Positions 7,448-15,609 of a stretch of DNA of 64,000 bases are shown here, in pieces. The notes under the pieces were generated by a model. That model made no database searches. It was not told where the DNA came from and saw only the letters and a list, made by a program, of their open reading frames with translations. Source of the DNA: Paenibacillus ginsengarvi (GTDB taxonomy: Bacteria; Bacillota; Bacilli; Paenibacillales; NBRC-103111); NCBI RefSeq assembly GCF_003626695.1, contig NZ_RBAH01000014.1, positions 124,001 to 188,000 of the forward strand, in the 5' to 3' direction. Made by a program: the position numbers and the translations under genes. The first letter of the stretch is position 1, and every line of letters starts with the position of its first letter.

Positions 7448-8551
7448 ATGCACCCGACAATCACATCACCGGATAAACGGATGGCCGAAATCGCGGAAAA
7501 AGTAGAGCACGGCGAACGGCTCACGCTGGAGGACGGCGTCTTTCTGTACGAATCCGACGACCTCCTGTCGATCGGTCAAATGGCCAACAAAGCGAATATG
7601 CGCAAAAACGGACGGAACGTGTATTTTATTGAAAACATGAGCCTTTATTTCACGAACGTCTGCGAAGACCGCTGCGCGTTCTGTCATTTCCGCCGCGACG
7701 AGGGCGAGGAAGGCGCTTATACGTTATCTCCGGACGAGATGCTGGCCTATGTCGCGAAGCACTTTCATCCCGGCATGCGGGAATTTCACATCACGGGCGG
7801 ACATAACGCACATGTCCCGTTCGACTATTATGTGGAATCGATCCGCGCCCTGAAGACGAATTACCCGGATGTTACGGTCAAGGCTTACACTGGAGCGGAG
7901 ATCGACTTTTTCTCGCGCATCAGCGGCCTGTCCTACAAGGAAGTGCTGCAGACGCTCATCGATGCCGGACTCGGCACGCTGCCGGGCGGCGGAGCAGAAA
8001 TATTGACCGAGCGGTACCGTAACAAGATGAATGTGGAGAAAGCAACCTCGGACCAATGGCTCGAAGTGCACCGCACGGCGCATCAGCTCGGTTTGCGGAC
8101 GCACGCCACGATGCTGTACGGCTCGATCGAAACGAAAGAGGAACGCATCCGCCACATGATGCAGCTTCGCGCCTTGCAGGACGAAACGAACGGATTCATG
8201 GTATTCATCCCGAATGCGGTGCAGCCGGCGAATACCGACATGGGCATCAAACGGAGAACGTCGGCGTTCGACGACCTGAAGACGATCGCGATCAGCCGCC
8301 TCATGCTGGACAATATTCAACACGTGAAGGCGTACTTCATTAATCTGGGCACGCAGCTTGCGCAGCTCGCTTTTACCTTCGGCGCGTCCGACGCGCATGG
8401 AACGATCGTGCAGGAGCGGATCAGCCATTCCGCAGGGGCGCTGTCGCCGCACGGTCTCACCCGCGACGAATTGATCCATATGATCAAAGGCGCGAACCGG
8501 ATACCGATTGAGAGGGATACGTTCTACAACGAAATTAAGGTGTATGCCTGA
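7448..8551 (+). CDS. mqnE: Aminofutalosine synthase (radical SAM), menaquinone futalosine pathway
   Basis: The 367-residue radical SAM enzyme has the CX3CX2C motif at Cys72, Cys76 and Cys79 (VCEDRCAFC), followed by FHITGGHNAH and LPGGGAEILTE. MqnE joins the enolpyruvyl group of chorismate-derived MqnA product to the adenosyl radical, giving aminofutalosine on the alternative route to menaquinone. The N-terminal region (GERLTLEDGVFLYES) and the SIETKEERIRHMMQLRALQDET block separate it from the sister enzyme MqnC. The start is supported by GAGGAG at 7436-7441. The other pathway genes (mqnA, B, C, D) are not in the window; a UbiD-like gene at 11.9 kb may act later. Confidence 0.93.
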   Translation: MHPTITSPDKRMAEIAEKVEHGERLTLEDGVFLYESDDLLSIGQMANKANMRKNGRNVYFIENMSLYFTNVCEDRCAFCHFRRDEGEEGAYTLSPDEMLAYVAKHFHPGMREFHITGGHNAHVPFDYYVESIRALKTNYPDVTVKAYTGAEIDFFSRISGLSYKEVLQTLIDAGLGTLPGGGAEILTERYRNKMNVEKATSDQWLEVHRTAHQLGLRTHATMLYGSIETKEERIRHMMQLRALQDETNGFMVFIPNAVQPANTDMGIKRRTSAFDDLKTIAISRLMLDNIQHVKAYFINLGTQLAQLAFTFGASDAHGTIVQERISHSAGALSPHGLTRDELIHMIKGANRIPIERDTFYNEIKVYA

Positions 8552-8638
8552 GGGCTCAGCTTATAAACTTCCCTCCTGCGTGACATTCTAATACCATCGA
8601 TACTCCAATATAGGAACGGGAAAGGAACGCTGTTTGGA

Positions 8639-9703
8639 ATGAGCAGATTTGTCATATTGGGCGGAGGGTACGGCGGCTTGACGCTGGCTCTCCATTTGCT
8701 TGAGCAGGATCCGCCGGCCGGCACGGAAGTCGTTCTGGTGGACCGCATGCCTTATCAAGGGCTAAAAACGGAATATTACGCACTCGCGGCGGGCACCGTA
8801 TCCGAAGCGGAGATCCGGGTCGCTTTTCCGAGCCATCCCAGATTGATTCTGAAGTACGGAGAAGTCAAAGAGGTCGATCTGGAGCGAAAGCTCGTGCTAA
8901 TGAATAACAACGATACGCTTTCGTACGACTGGCTCGTCATTGGGCTCGGCTGCGTAGACAAGTATCACGGCATCGAGGGCGCCGAGATGCACTCGCACAG
9001 CATCCAGACGCTGTCCGGCTCGCGCAAGGCGTATCAGGCGCTCAACGACCTGAATCCATATTCTCAGGTGTCCGTTGTCGGCGGGGGCCTCAGCGGCGTC
9101 GAGATCGCTTCTGAGCTGCGCGAGAGCCGTCCGGACCTCAATATTCGCGTCATCGACCGCGGCCCGAGCATCTTGTCTTCGTTTCCGGACAAGCTACAAT
9201 CTTATGTGCGCGAGTGGTTCACCGAGCACGACGTGGAGATGTTATCCCACATTTCGCTGAGTAAAGTAGAGCCGGGCATTCTGCATAACGGCGACGAGCA
9301 GATTTTAACCGATCTGACCGTATGGACCGCAGGCATTCAGCCGAGCCCGGTGGTTCAGCAGTTGAATGTGCCCAAGGACGCTCAGGGCCGCGTGCTGCTC
9401 AATGAATATCATCAAATTCCGGAGCACCCGGAAGTGTATGTCATTGGCGACTGCGCCAGCCTGCCGTTCAGTCCGAGCGCCCAAGCGGCCGAGGAGCAAG
9501 GCAAGCAGGTCGCGGAGGTCATGCATGCGCTGTGGAAGGGCGAAACGCCTCAGCTCAAAACGATCAAGCTGAAGGGCGTTCTCGGCTCGCTCGGCAAGAA
9601 GGCCGGCTTCGGCATGATGGGCAAAAAAACGGTCATTATGGGAAAAGTGCCGCGCGTGCTGAAAAGCGGCGTGCTCTGGATGTCCAAGCATCATTTCGGA
9701 TAA
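8639..9703 (+). CDS. FAD-dependent NADH dehydrogenase-like oxidoreductase (YutJ-like)
   Basis: The 354-residue flavoprotein has two dinucleotide-binding motifs: FAD-binding ILGGGYGGLTLA at the N-terminus and NAD-binding VVGGGLSGVEIASEL near 145-160. It also has the FAD-closing block PEVYVIGDCASLP. This is the type II NADH dehydrogenase (Ndh) architecture. Neighbouring YuzB and Nfu genes match the Bacillus yutJ-yuzB-yutI locus, where the protein is annotated as NADH-dehydrogenase-like. It lacks a clear C-terminal membrane helix, so electron transfer to quinone is uncertain. The ribosome site (AAAGGAA near 8621) is rather far from the ATG. Confidence 0.85.
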   Translation: MSRFVILGGGYGGLTLALHLLEQDPPAGTEVVLVDRMPYQGLKTEYYALAAGTVSEAEIRVAFPSHPRLILKYGEVKEVDLERKLVLMNNNDTLSYDWLVIGLGCVDKYHGIEGAEMHSHSIQTLSGSRKAYQALNDLNPYSQVSVVGGGLSGVEIASELRESRPDLNIRVIDRGPSILSSFPDKLQSYVREWFTEHDVEMLSHISLSKVEPGILHNGDEQILTDLTVWTAGIQPSPVVQQLNVPKDAQGRVLLNEYHQIPEHPEVYVIGDCASLPFSPSAQAAEEQGKQVAEVMHALWKGETPQLKTIKLKGVLGSLGKKAGFGMMGKKTVIMGKVPRVLKSGVLWMSKHHFG

Positions 9704-9722
9704 TCGGACGTATCCCGCCATG

Positions 9723-9974
9723 CTACTCGAGCCAGGAAAACTGCTCTTCCCATTCCTTAATTTTCGCCAGGATGGCTTCGTATAGCTCGTCCGGGGTTTC
9801 GGCTGCAACAATTTCCCCATTGACGAGCGCGTACGGCTCCATGTAACACTGGCCGCAGTTGCCAAGGCAGCCGTACTCGATCACGTCCAACTCGGGGTTC
9901 TCCTCCAGCTTGCGCATGATCCGGTCCGTGCCGTGGTGCATGTTATTCGTGCAAAATTCTACGATCGGTCTCAT
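9723..9974 (-). CDS. yuzB: DUF1450 family protein YuzB
   Basis: A protein of 83 residues with the diagnostic pattern PIVEFCTNN, then VIEYGCLGNCGQCYMEPYALVNG. Four cysteines are spaced as in thioredoxin-fold ferredoxin-like proteins. The biochemical role of YuzB is not known. The gene converges on the YutJ-like gene and is divergent from nfu, an arrangement seen in other Bacillales, which supports a shared redox or Fe-S function. It is complete and of usual length. Confidence 0.9.
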   Translation of the reverse strand: MRPIVEFCTNNMHHGTDRIMRKLEENPELDVIEYGCLGNCGQCYMEPYALVNGEIVAAETPDELYEAILAKIKEWEEQFSWLE

Positions 9975-10068
9975 TTATATTCACCATTCGGCCTGCAACT
10001 CGATTGTGGCAGCCGTTTTATTTTCGTTTATAATGTACTATAATAATACGTGAAGGGAGATGAGGCAA

Positions 10069-10314
10069 ATGAGCAACGCACAACAGGAAGCTGTTTTTGA
10101 CGAAGTACTGGAAGTTCTGGATAAATTGCGTCCGTTTCTGCAACGGGACGGCGGAGACGTCGAGCTCGTGGACGTTGAAGACGGAATCGTGAAGCTGAAG
10201 CTGATGGGAGCTTGCGGAAGCTGCCCAAGCTCGACCATAACGCTGAAGGCCGGTATCGAACGCGCCCTCCTCGAAGAAGTGGAAGGCATTACCGAGGTCG
10301 TTCAAGTATTTTAA
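10069..10314 (+). CDS. nfu: NifU C-terminal domain protein Nfu (YutI-like), Fe-S scaffold/carrier
   Basis: This 81-residue protein is a stand-alone NifU C-terminal domain. LRPFLQRDGGDVELVDVEDG is followed by the cluster-binding CGSCPSS (CxxC). Two monomers hold a [4Fe-4S] cluster between their CxxC motifs and deliver it to target enzymes. The second of two in-frame ATGs is chosen because AGGGAG at 10054-10059 is nine bases before 10069 but abuts the first ATG at 10060. Overlapping TATAAT-like boxes at 10030-10045 suit a promoter shared with divergent yuzB. Confidence 0.93.
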   Translation: MSNAQQEAVFDEVLEVLDKLRPFLQRDGGDVELVDVEDGIVKLKLMGACGSCPSSTITLKAGIERALLEEVEGITEVVQVF

Positions 10315-10334
10315 TAACGAATTCACGATGAAAA

Positions 10335-10376
10335 GAGCGGCTATGGTCCCTAAGGACATAGACCGCTCCTTTTTTT
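10335..10376 (+). terminator. Terminator of nfu
   Basis: GAGCGGCTATGGTCC and GGACATAGACCGCTC arms with a CTAA loop, then a run of seven T. Confidence 0.85.
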
Positions 10377-10389
10377 CGCATTCAAACGT

Positions 10390-11178
10390 TCAGCCCTGCC
10401 CGGGCCTCGCGGAGGACATACTGCGAATCGGATCGAAGCCGCCTGAAACCTCCATAATATTGCCGGTCAAAAAATCCGACTGCGGCGAACAGAGGAAAGC
10501 GATGACGCGGGAGACGTCTTCCCCGCTTCCCTGGCGAATGCCGGGAAATTCATGATCGCTTAAGTGCGCAACCTCTTCGATCGACTTCTCTTTATTGCCG
10601 CCGCGAATATCGCCCGGACAAATCATGTTAACGGTTACACCGTGCGGCGCCATCTCTTCCGCCAGCGTCTTCGTCAGGGATACGAGCCCGACCTTGGCCG
10701 CCGCGTAAGCGGCCCGGTGAGGCCAGCCTCTCGCCTCCGCAGCACGCCCGAAGCCGAAATGAATGATCCGGCCCCATTTGCGCCGCATCATACCGGGCAG
10801 CACGAGCCGGTCGAGCTGCATGACGCCGAGCAGATTGCCTCGCATCATATAATCGATCTCGTCCAATTCGTACTCGTCGAACGTCCGCCGCTCCCGCACG
10901 AACGGCCCTGCGTTGTTAATCAGGATGTCTACCGTTCCCCATTCGCGCTCGATCGTCCCGATCATGTTCTCGTTGTCGGCGCGGCTCGCCATATCGGCCC
11001 GGACGGCCATAGCCCGGCTCCCGTTAGCTTCCAGCAGTTTCACAAGCGAGAACGCCTCGCTTTCGCTGTTCACATAATTGACCGCCACCTGGCAGCCCAG
11101 CTCGGCAAGCGCGATGGCGGTCCGTTTGCCGAGTCCTTTCGCGCTGCCCGTCACGAGCGCGATTTTGCCTTGAAGCAT
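10390..11178 (-). CDS. SDR-family oxidoreductase with altered catalytic serine (YtkK-like)
   Basis: The 262-residue short-chain dehydrogenase has the cofactor motif VTGSAKGLGKRTA, the structural NNAG (ILINNAG) and the catalytic YxxxK (AAYAAAK). The usual catalytic Ser, expected in the strand after GRIIH, is replaced in HFGFGRAAEARG, so normal hydride chemistry is doubtful. Some Bacillus SDR relatives share this GFGRA block. It is the last gene of a run ubiD-like, HEPN, SDR, with 37 bp to the gene before it and GGAGG upstream of the start. The substrate is unknown. Confidence 0.82.
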   Translation of the reverse strand: MLQGKIALVTGSAKGLGKRTAIALAELGCQVAVNYVNSESEAFSLVKLLEANGSRAMAVRADMASRADNENMIGTIEREWGTVDILINNAGPFVRERRTFDEYELDEIDYMMRGNLLGVMQLDRLVLPGMMRRKWGRIIHFGFGRAAEARGWPHRAAYAAAKVGLVSLTKTLAEEMAPHGVTVNMICPGDIRGGNKEKSIEEVAHLSDHEFPGIRQGSGEDVSRVIAFLCSPQSDFLTGNIMEVSGGFDPIRSMSSARPGQG

Positions 11179-11215
11179 AGGAGCTTCCTCCTTCTCTCGG
11201 CCGTTTCCGCCGCGA

Positions 11216-11929
11216 TTACGTCTTCTTCCTCCTGTACGCGTAAGCGAATACGGCTTCTATCGTCAAGCAAGCCATCTCCAACCCTTGCGTCAAATCGTCC
11301 ATATTCGCGCTCAAATCTTCGATATACGACCGGTCGGTCCGGCAGGCGTCGATATGCAGCAGATCGTCGAGCATCTCCGCGTTGACCAGGTGAATTTCCA
11401 TATTGCGCTTATGGCGCAGTCTGGACAGCTGCTCCTGATAGCGTTCCTTGATTTCCTGCAAAGGTTTTGCCAGGGCAGGTTCGGCATGAAGATGCTGCAT
11501 CTGCCTGAGCACCGTGAAGTACGAAAACTTCCGCTTCACCCGTTCCGACCTCAGCTTCAGCAGATCGTTCATAAAATAGCCGAGCTTGTCGAGAATCGAG
11601 AACAGCCGGATAAAGCCGTTTTTGTAAAAGTATAGATGCCGTCTGTAGTTCGCCAGCTCCTCGGCATCCATCTTCTCTTCCTGCCTGTGCGTCACGGACT
11701 CGCGGAACCGCCCGGCGCAGTAGACGCTCTGCTCCAGCTCGTCCAGCGCATTCGCGAGTCCCCGCGCCCACAGCTCGTAGCGGGTGTACGTCTCGCACTG
11801 CGGCGTTTGCTCGTCGATGAGCTTTGTGAGCAGCTTGCGGTAATCGGCTATGGCCGCGAACGCTTTTTGCAGCGATCCGGAATCAACCCGTTTCGGCTCG
11901 TCAAACCATGTTCTGAATATACGGATCAC
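11216..11929 (-). CDS. HEPN-domain protein, Cthe_2314-like
   Basis: The 237-residue all-helical protein carries the HEPN signature Rx4H at Arg175-His180 (RNMEIH) and resembles the Cthe_2314 HEPN family by overall pattern. HEPN domains are often ribonucleases in toxin or defence systems, where Arg and His form the active site. No nucleotidyltransferase (MNT) antitoxin partner is adjacent. It begins at a GTG at 11929 a few bases after the UbiD-like stop, so translation is probably coupled. Its place among biosynthetic genes argues against an ordinary toxin-antitoxin pair. Confidence 0.65.
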   Translation of the reverse strand: MIRIFRTWFDEPKRVDSGSLQKAFAAIADYRKLLTKLIDEQTPQCETYTRYELWARGLANALDELEQSVYCAGRFRESVTHRQEEKMDAEELANYRRHLYFYKNGFIRLFSILDKLGYFMNDLLKLRSERVKRKFSYFTVLRQMQHLHAEPALAKPLQEIKERYQEQLSRLRHKRNMEIHLVNAEMLDDLLHIDACRTDRSYIEDLSANMDDLTQGLEMACLTIEAVFAYAYRRKKT

Positions 11930-11932
11930 CGC

Positions 11933-13693
11933 CTACGAAAAATATTCGCCCCAACGGTCCGATACGAGCTTCACGATATCGTCACGCGGAATGAGCTCGT
12001 CCGGATAGCCCGGCTTCATGCGCGCATCGATAACGATCGGCAGCTCGTAACCGAGATGATGGTTCTGTACCTGGTGCCTTGCGAACAGATCCGTCGCCGG
12101 ATTAAACCGGGTGAACACCGTCCACAGAAACGGCGTTTGCCCGCTCACGATGGAAGCATCGTCGGCCAAAATCACGAGCGGCCAGCGGCTCAGCTTCTCC
12201 CCGTGCTGATCGGAGATCCGCTTCGCCTGCTCCGGGTCCTCCTCATAGGATGCACCGGATACGACCAGACAACCCGGACAATATGGACGCGCGTCGCGAA
12301 TGCCGTCCAATTGGCCTTCCGTATAAGCGGCGGGCAGCTCCCGCACCGGATCGCCTACCCCGAGCAGAACGGCCTTGCTGCCGTGATTCAATCGAAGGCC
12401 GGTGTAATCGAGCGTATCGTGGGACGTATGGTTGAAAATAAACAGATCCGTGCGCGGATCGAACCGCTCCAGTACCGTCACAAGCAGCGCGCGGAAGTCG
12501 GACAGATCGACCGGCCGGTCGGTCAAGATCAAAAACTTCGTCAGCGAAAGCTGGCCTTCTCCGAAAATGCGGAACGCCGAGCCGAGCGCCTCGCGCGAAT
12601 AGCTTTCGCGCACGACAGCGGCCGCCAGCGGATGGAAGCCCGTTTCCGCGTACGTCCACAACTCCTTGACCGCCGGCATGACAAGCGGAAAAGCGGGCGA
12701 CAGCAGGCGCTGCAAAAACTCGCCCAAGTAGTAATCTTCCTGCCGTGGCTTGCCGACGACTGTCGCCGGGTAGATCGCGTCTTTGCGATGGAACATATGG
12801 GTCACCCGGAACTCGGGAAAATCGTGCTGGAGCGAGTAATAGCCGTAATGGTCGCCGAACGGCCCTTCCGGCCTGCGCACATGCGGCGGCACTTCGCCGC
12901 AGATGGCGAACTCGGCCTCGGCCACGAGACGGTGGCCGCCAAGCGGGTTATCGGCCATCGGCAGCTTTTGTCCGAGAATGAGCGACGTGAGCAGCAGCTC
13001 CGGCAAATGCTCCGGCGCGGGAGCGATTGCCGAGGCGATCAGCGCCGGCGGGCCGCCAAGGAAGACGGTAACCGGCAGCGGACGGCCCAGCCGCTCCGCC
13101 TCATGATGATGGAAGCCGCCGCCCTTCTGAATTTGCCAGTGCATTCCGGTCGTATGACCGTCGTAGATGTGCATCCGGTACATCCCGAGATTATGATCGC
13201 GGCCGTCGACATGCTCCGTGTACACGAGCGGGAGCGTGACGAACGGTCCCCCGTCATCCTGCCAGCTCGTCAGAGCGGGCAGCTTGGACAGCGGCTCGCT
13301 GCGATCGCATACGTCCAGCACCGGAGCCTGCGTGTGGGGAACCGTCTTCAAACCGACCTTGAGCAGGTCGAATATCAGATCCTTCTCGTTCCAAAGCGCT
13401 TTCGGCGTCGGCGGAATAAGCGTATCCTTCGCCGCCATCAGCCGGTTCATAATCGCCTCGGGCTTCGGCCCGAAAGCGAGATCGACCCGACGCGTCGTTC
13501 CGAACAGATTGGTCGCCACGGGAAACGGGCTTCCTTTTACGTTCGTGAACAGGAGCGCAGGGCCGCCTTCTTCGATAACGCGCCGATGGATTTCCGCTAT
13601 TTCCAAATACGGATCAACAGGAGCGGATATGATCGCAACATCCCGCTCCTTGCGTAGAACATCGATAAACGTGCGTAAATTCGGAAAATTCAT
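11933..13693 (-). CDS. UbiD-family decarboxylase (menaquinone pathway candidate)
   Basis: The 586-residue protein is a full-length UbiD decarboxylase: NFPNLRTFIDVL at the start, HIYDGHTTGMHWQ, EFAICGEVPP, EGPFGDHYGYYS and TVVGKPRQEDYYLGEFLQ. UbiD enzymes use prenylated FMN made by a UbiX partner to decarboxylate aromatic acids. Since this genome uses the futalosine route (MqnE), it may be the decarboxylase acting after 1,4-dihydroxy-6-naphthoate; UbiX and UbiA partners are not in the window. GGGGAG eight bases before the Met at 13693 sets the start. Confidence 0.85.
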   Translation of the reverse strand: MNFPNLRTFIDVLRKERDVAIISAPVDPYLEIAEIHRRVIEEGGPALLFTNVKGSPFPVATNLFGTTRRVDLAFGPKPEAIMNRLMAAKDTLIPPTPKALWNEKDLIFDLLKVGLKTVPHTQAPVLDVCDRSEPLSKLPALTSWQDDGGPFVTLPLVYTEHVDGRDHNLGMYRMHIYDGHTTGMHWQIQKGGGFHHHEAERLGRPLPVTVFLGGPPALIASAIAPAPEHLPELLLTSLILGQKLPMADNPLGGHRLVAEAEFAICGEVPPHVRRPEGPFGDHYGYYSLQHDFPEFRVTHMFHRKDAIYPATVVGKPRQEDYYLGEFLQRLLSPAFPLVMPAVKELWTYAETGFHPLAAAVVRESYSREALGSAFRIFGEGQLSLTKFLILTDRPVDLSDFRALLVTVLERFDPRTDLFIFNHTSHDTLDYTGLRLNHGSKAVLLGVGDPVRELPAAYTEGQLDGIRDARPYCPGCLVVSGASYEEDPEQAKRISDQHGEKLSRWPLVILADDASIVSGQTPFLWTVFTRFNPATDLFARHQVQNHHLGYELPIVIDARMKPGYPDELIPRDDIVKLVSDRWGEYFS

Positions 13694-13760
13694 TACCGAT
13701 CTCCCCTCTTGAATTCGGGCCAATCTATGTAGTCGAACTGTCGATGCAGCTATATGTCCC

Positions 13761-13820
13761 TCTCCGGAAAGGAGAAGTCAGGGTGAGCATACCGTTCATT
13801 TTCGGTAAAGTCACCCTGAC
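13761..13820. other. Paired hairpins between ctaA and the UbiD-like gene
   Basis: TCTCC/GGAGA forms a small hairpin at 13761-13775. GTCAGGGTGA at 13777-13786 is an exact inverted repeat of TCACCCTGAC at 13811-13820, with an inner ACCG/CGGT pair. There is no T-run, so it is not a standard terminator. It could be an operator or leader structure of the minus-strand UbiD-like gene. Confidence 0.4.
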
Positions 13821-13875
13821 CGCCGCGGGACGAGTTGCCTAAGCTTCCACCGACCGCATCAAATCTCAGCAGCCG

Positions 13876-14832
13876 CTACAAGGACGAGCTGTCCATGCTT
13901 TCCGGCTTTCGGGCCGCTCGCCAGGCCAGCACGCACATGTAGCAAAGCACGCCGAACATGCCGGATACAAGCACGACATGGATGAGCGCGGTGAGAAGGT
14001 ACCAGTCCGTGCTGAGCGTCCATACGACCGACGCTCCGCTGAACACCTGCATAACGGTCAGCACCAGCGCCCACAGCGATGCGGATCGGAGCAGCGGAGA
14101 CGAAGCGTCCGGTCGGGACGCCTTGTAGGCGATTATGATGATGACGATGAGCAGCAGCGCGGCGGCGACACGGTGGGCAAAGGCGATCCCTACCGCTCCG
14201 TTTAGCTCGGGGATGACCGCCCCGTTGCACAGAGGCCAGCCGAGACAGCCCCCCGACGATTCGGTATGGCGGACGAAAGCCCCGACGTAAACGACGATAT
14301 AGCTATAAATCGCCGCTCCCCATATCCATTTGCGCATATGCGGCGCGATAACGGGAGCTCGTACGCTTTTGCTCCGGGCCGGGCTGCCCTTCGGCACGTA
14401 CGCCCCTGTCTTGATGCCTACCGCCAGCAGCAGCGCCGATGAGAACGCCAGCAGGGAGAAGCCGAAATGAAGCGCCATGACCGCATCCGATTGCGGATAA
14501 ATGACGGCCAGCGCGCCGAGAATCGCCTGCAATATGGTAAAAAATAAAGTGCCGAAAGCAAACATCATCGCTTCCTTGCTGTGGCGCAGCACCATGTAGG
14601 TACCGACTGCCGCGCCAAGCACGAACAGACTGACGACTGCGGTGACGAAGCGATGGCTGTACTCGATCATCGATTCGATCGTATACGCCGGTACGAACTT
14701 GCCGTTGCACAGCGGCCAGTCCGTGCCGCAGCCGTCGCCGGAGCCCGTCTTCGTAACGAGCGCCCCCATGAGGAGGATCAAACCCATTCCGATGGCGGAG
14801 GCCAGCGCCAATCCATACATTCGTTTTCCCAT
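13876..14832 (-). CDS. ctaA: Heme A synthase, COX15/CtaA family
   Basis: The 318-residue protein has eight predicted membrane helices in two similar halves. Each half has a cysteine pair in an outer loop (GCGTDWPLC and GCLGWPLC) and histidine heme ligands (EYSHRF, ALHFGF, FAHRVA, ALIHVV). CtaA oxidises heme O to heme A for cytochrome aa3/caa3 oxidases in the cytoplasmic membrane. ctaB and oxidase genes are not in the window. The start is supported by AAGAAGG upstream of 14832. Confidence 0.94.
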   Translation of the reverse strand: MGKRMYGLALASAIGMGLILLMGALVTKTGSGDGCGTDWPLCNGKFVPAYTIESMIEYSHRFVTAVVSLFVLGAAVGTYMVLRHSKEAMMFAFGTLFFTILQAILGALAVIYPQSDAVMALHFGFSLLAFSSALLLAVGIKTGAYVPKGSPARSKSVRAPVIAPHMRKWIWGAAIYSYIVVYVGAFVRHTESSGGCLGWPLCNGAVIPELNGAVGIAFAHRVAAALLLIVIIIIAYKASRPDASSPLLRSASLWALVLTVMQVFSGASVVWTLSTDWYLLTALIHVVLVSGMFGVLCYMCVLAWRAARKPESMDSSSL

Positions 14833-15011
14833 CGTGTTGCACCTTCTTTATGTTAGGTCGCGTCTTCGAAAAAAGTCGATAAATGCGTCAAACCAATTAT
14901 AACGATTATCAATAGGTAAATCCATTTCGGAAATGTGAACGGAGCGGACAAGCCGGCTGCCGGTGGCGAAAATGTGGCGAAACCGGTCGAAGCAGAGAGA
15001 AATGCTGCCGC

Positions 15012-15039
15012 AAAAAAAGAACAGCCCCTTGGGCTGCTC
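15012..15039 (-). terminator. Terminator of the thioredoxin-like gene
   Basis: The minus-strand hairpin AGCAGCCC-AAGG-GGCTGTT is followed by CTTTTTTT. Confidence 0.8.
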
Positions 15040-15060
15040 CCGCATTGCTGGCCTAATCGT

Positions 15061-15402
15061 TTATGCCTTGGTTTGGCTGGCCTCCACCACTTGATCGAGA
15101 AACTGCTCGATCTCCTCGCGCGTTTTGCGCAGCTTGCTGACGAAACGTCCGATCTCTTTCCCTTGGCTGAAGCCGAGAAAGCTCGGAATGCCAAGGATGT
15201 TGTACGTCTCGCACAAGTCGGGCAGCTCGTCGCGGTCGATCTGGATAAAAACGAGACGGTCCGCGTACGCCTTCTCCACATCCGGCATGAATGGCTCGAT
15301 ATAGTGGCAGTCTTTGCACCAGGTCGTCTTGAAAACGGCGACAGTCGGTTTATTTTGTTCAAGCGCTGCATGAAAATCTTGTTCCGTGCGGATCATTTCC
15401 AT
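15061..15402 (-). CDS. Thioredoxin-family protein
   Basis: The 113-residue protein has the thioredoxin fold with the active-site motif TTWCKDCHYIEP (CxxC, Cys29/Cys32 region) and the cis-proline block LGIPSFLGF. It has no signal peptide, so it acts in the cytoplasm as a disulfide reductase or redox carrier. AGGAGG eight bases before the ATG at 15402 favours that start over the overlapping GTG at 15411. It resembles Bacillus YtpP/YusE-type small thioredoxins more than the main TrxA, which has WCGPC. Confidence 0.88.
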   Translation of the reverse strand: MEMIRTEQDFHAALEQNKPTVAVFKTTWCKDCHYIEPFMPDVEKAYADRLVFIQIDRDELPDLCETYNILGIPSFLGFSQGKEIGRFVSKLRKTREEIEQFLDQVVEASQTKA

Positions 15403-15524
15403 TAGAGGCACCTCCTGCCGACCAGTGTCGGTTTTTAGCCTGTTATAGCATGCCTATAGCCGCTTGTCAATGTAGGCGCCGCCTATGACCGAGACTGGTT
15501 GCAGGAAACATCCAAAAAATGGAT

Positions 15525-15553
15525 TTTACATTTATTTGTAAAAGTGATATCAT
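15525..15553 (+). promoter_or_regulatory. Sigma-A promoter of the SPFH gene
   Basis: TTTACA at 15525-15530, a 17-bp spacer and TATCAT at 15548-15553. It lies inside the AT-rich leader before the start at 15610. Confidence 0.65.
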
Positions 15554-15609
15554 ATAAATATCAAAACAACATCAAAACAAAATCATTTACCCAAAGGAGA
15601 GAACTGCAC

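Noticed and set aside
11636..13657. 673-codon open frame on the plus strand over the UbiD-like and HEPN genes
   Set aside because: It is antisense to two clear genes, rich in Arg, Gln and His, matches no family and comes from codon bias in GC-rich DNA.
13861..14230. Alternative reading frames in the ctaA gene
   Set aside because: Arg/Ala-rich shadows of the strongly supported heme A synthase frame.
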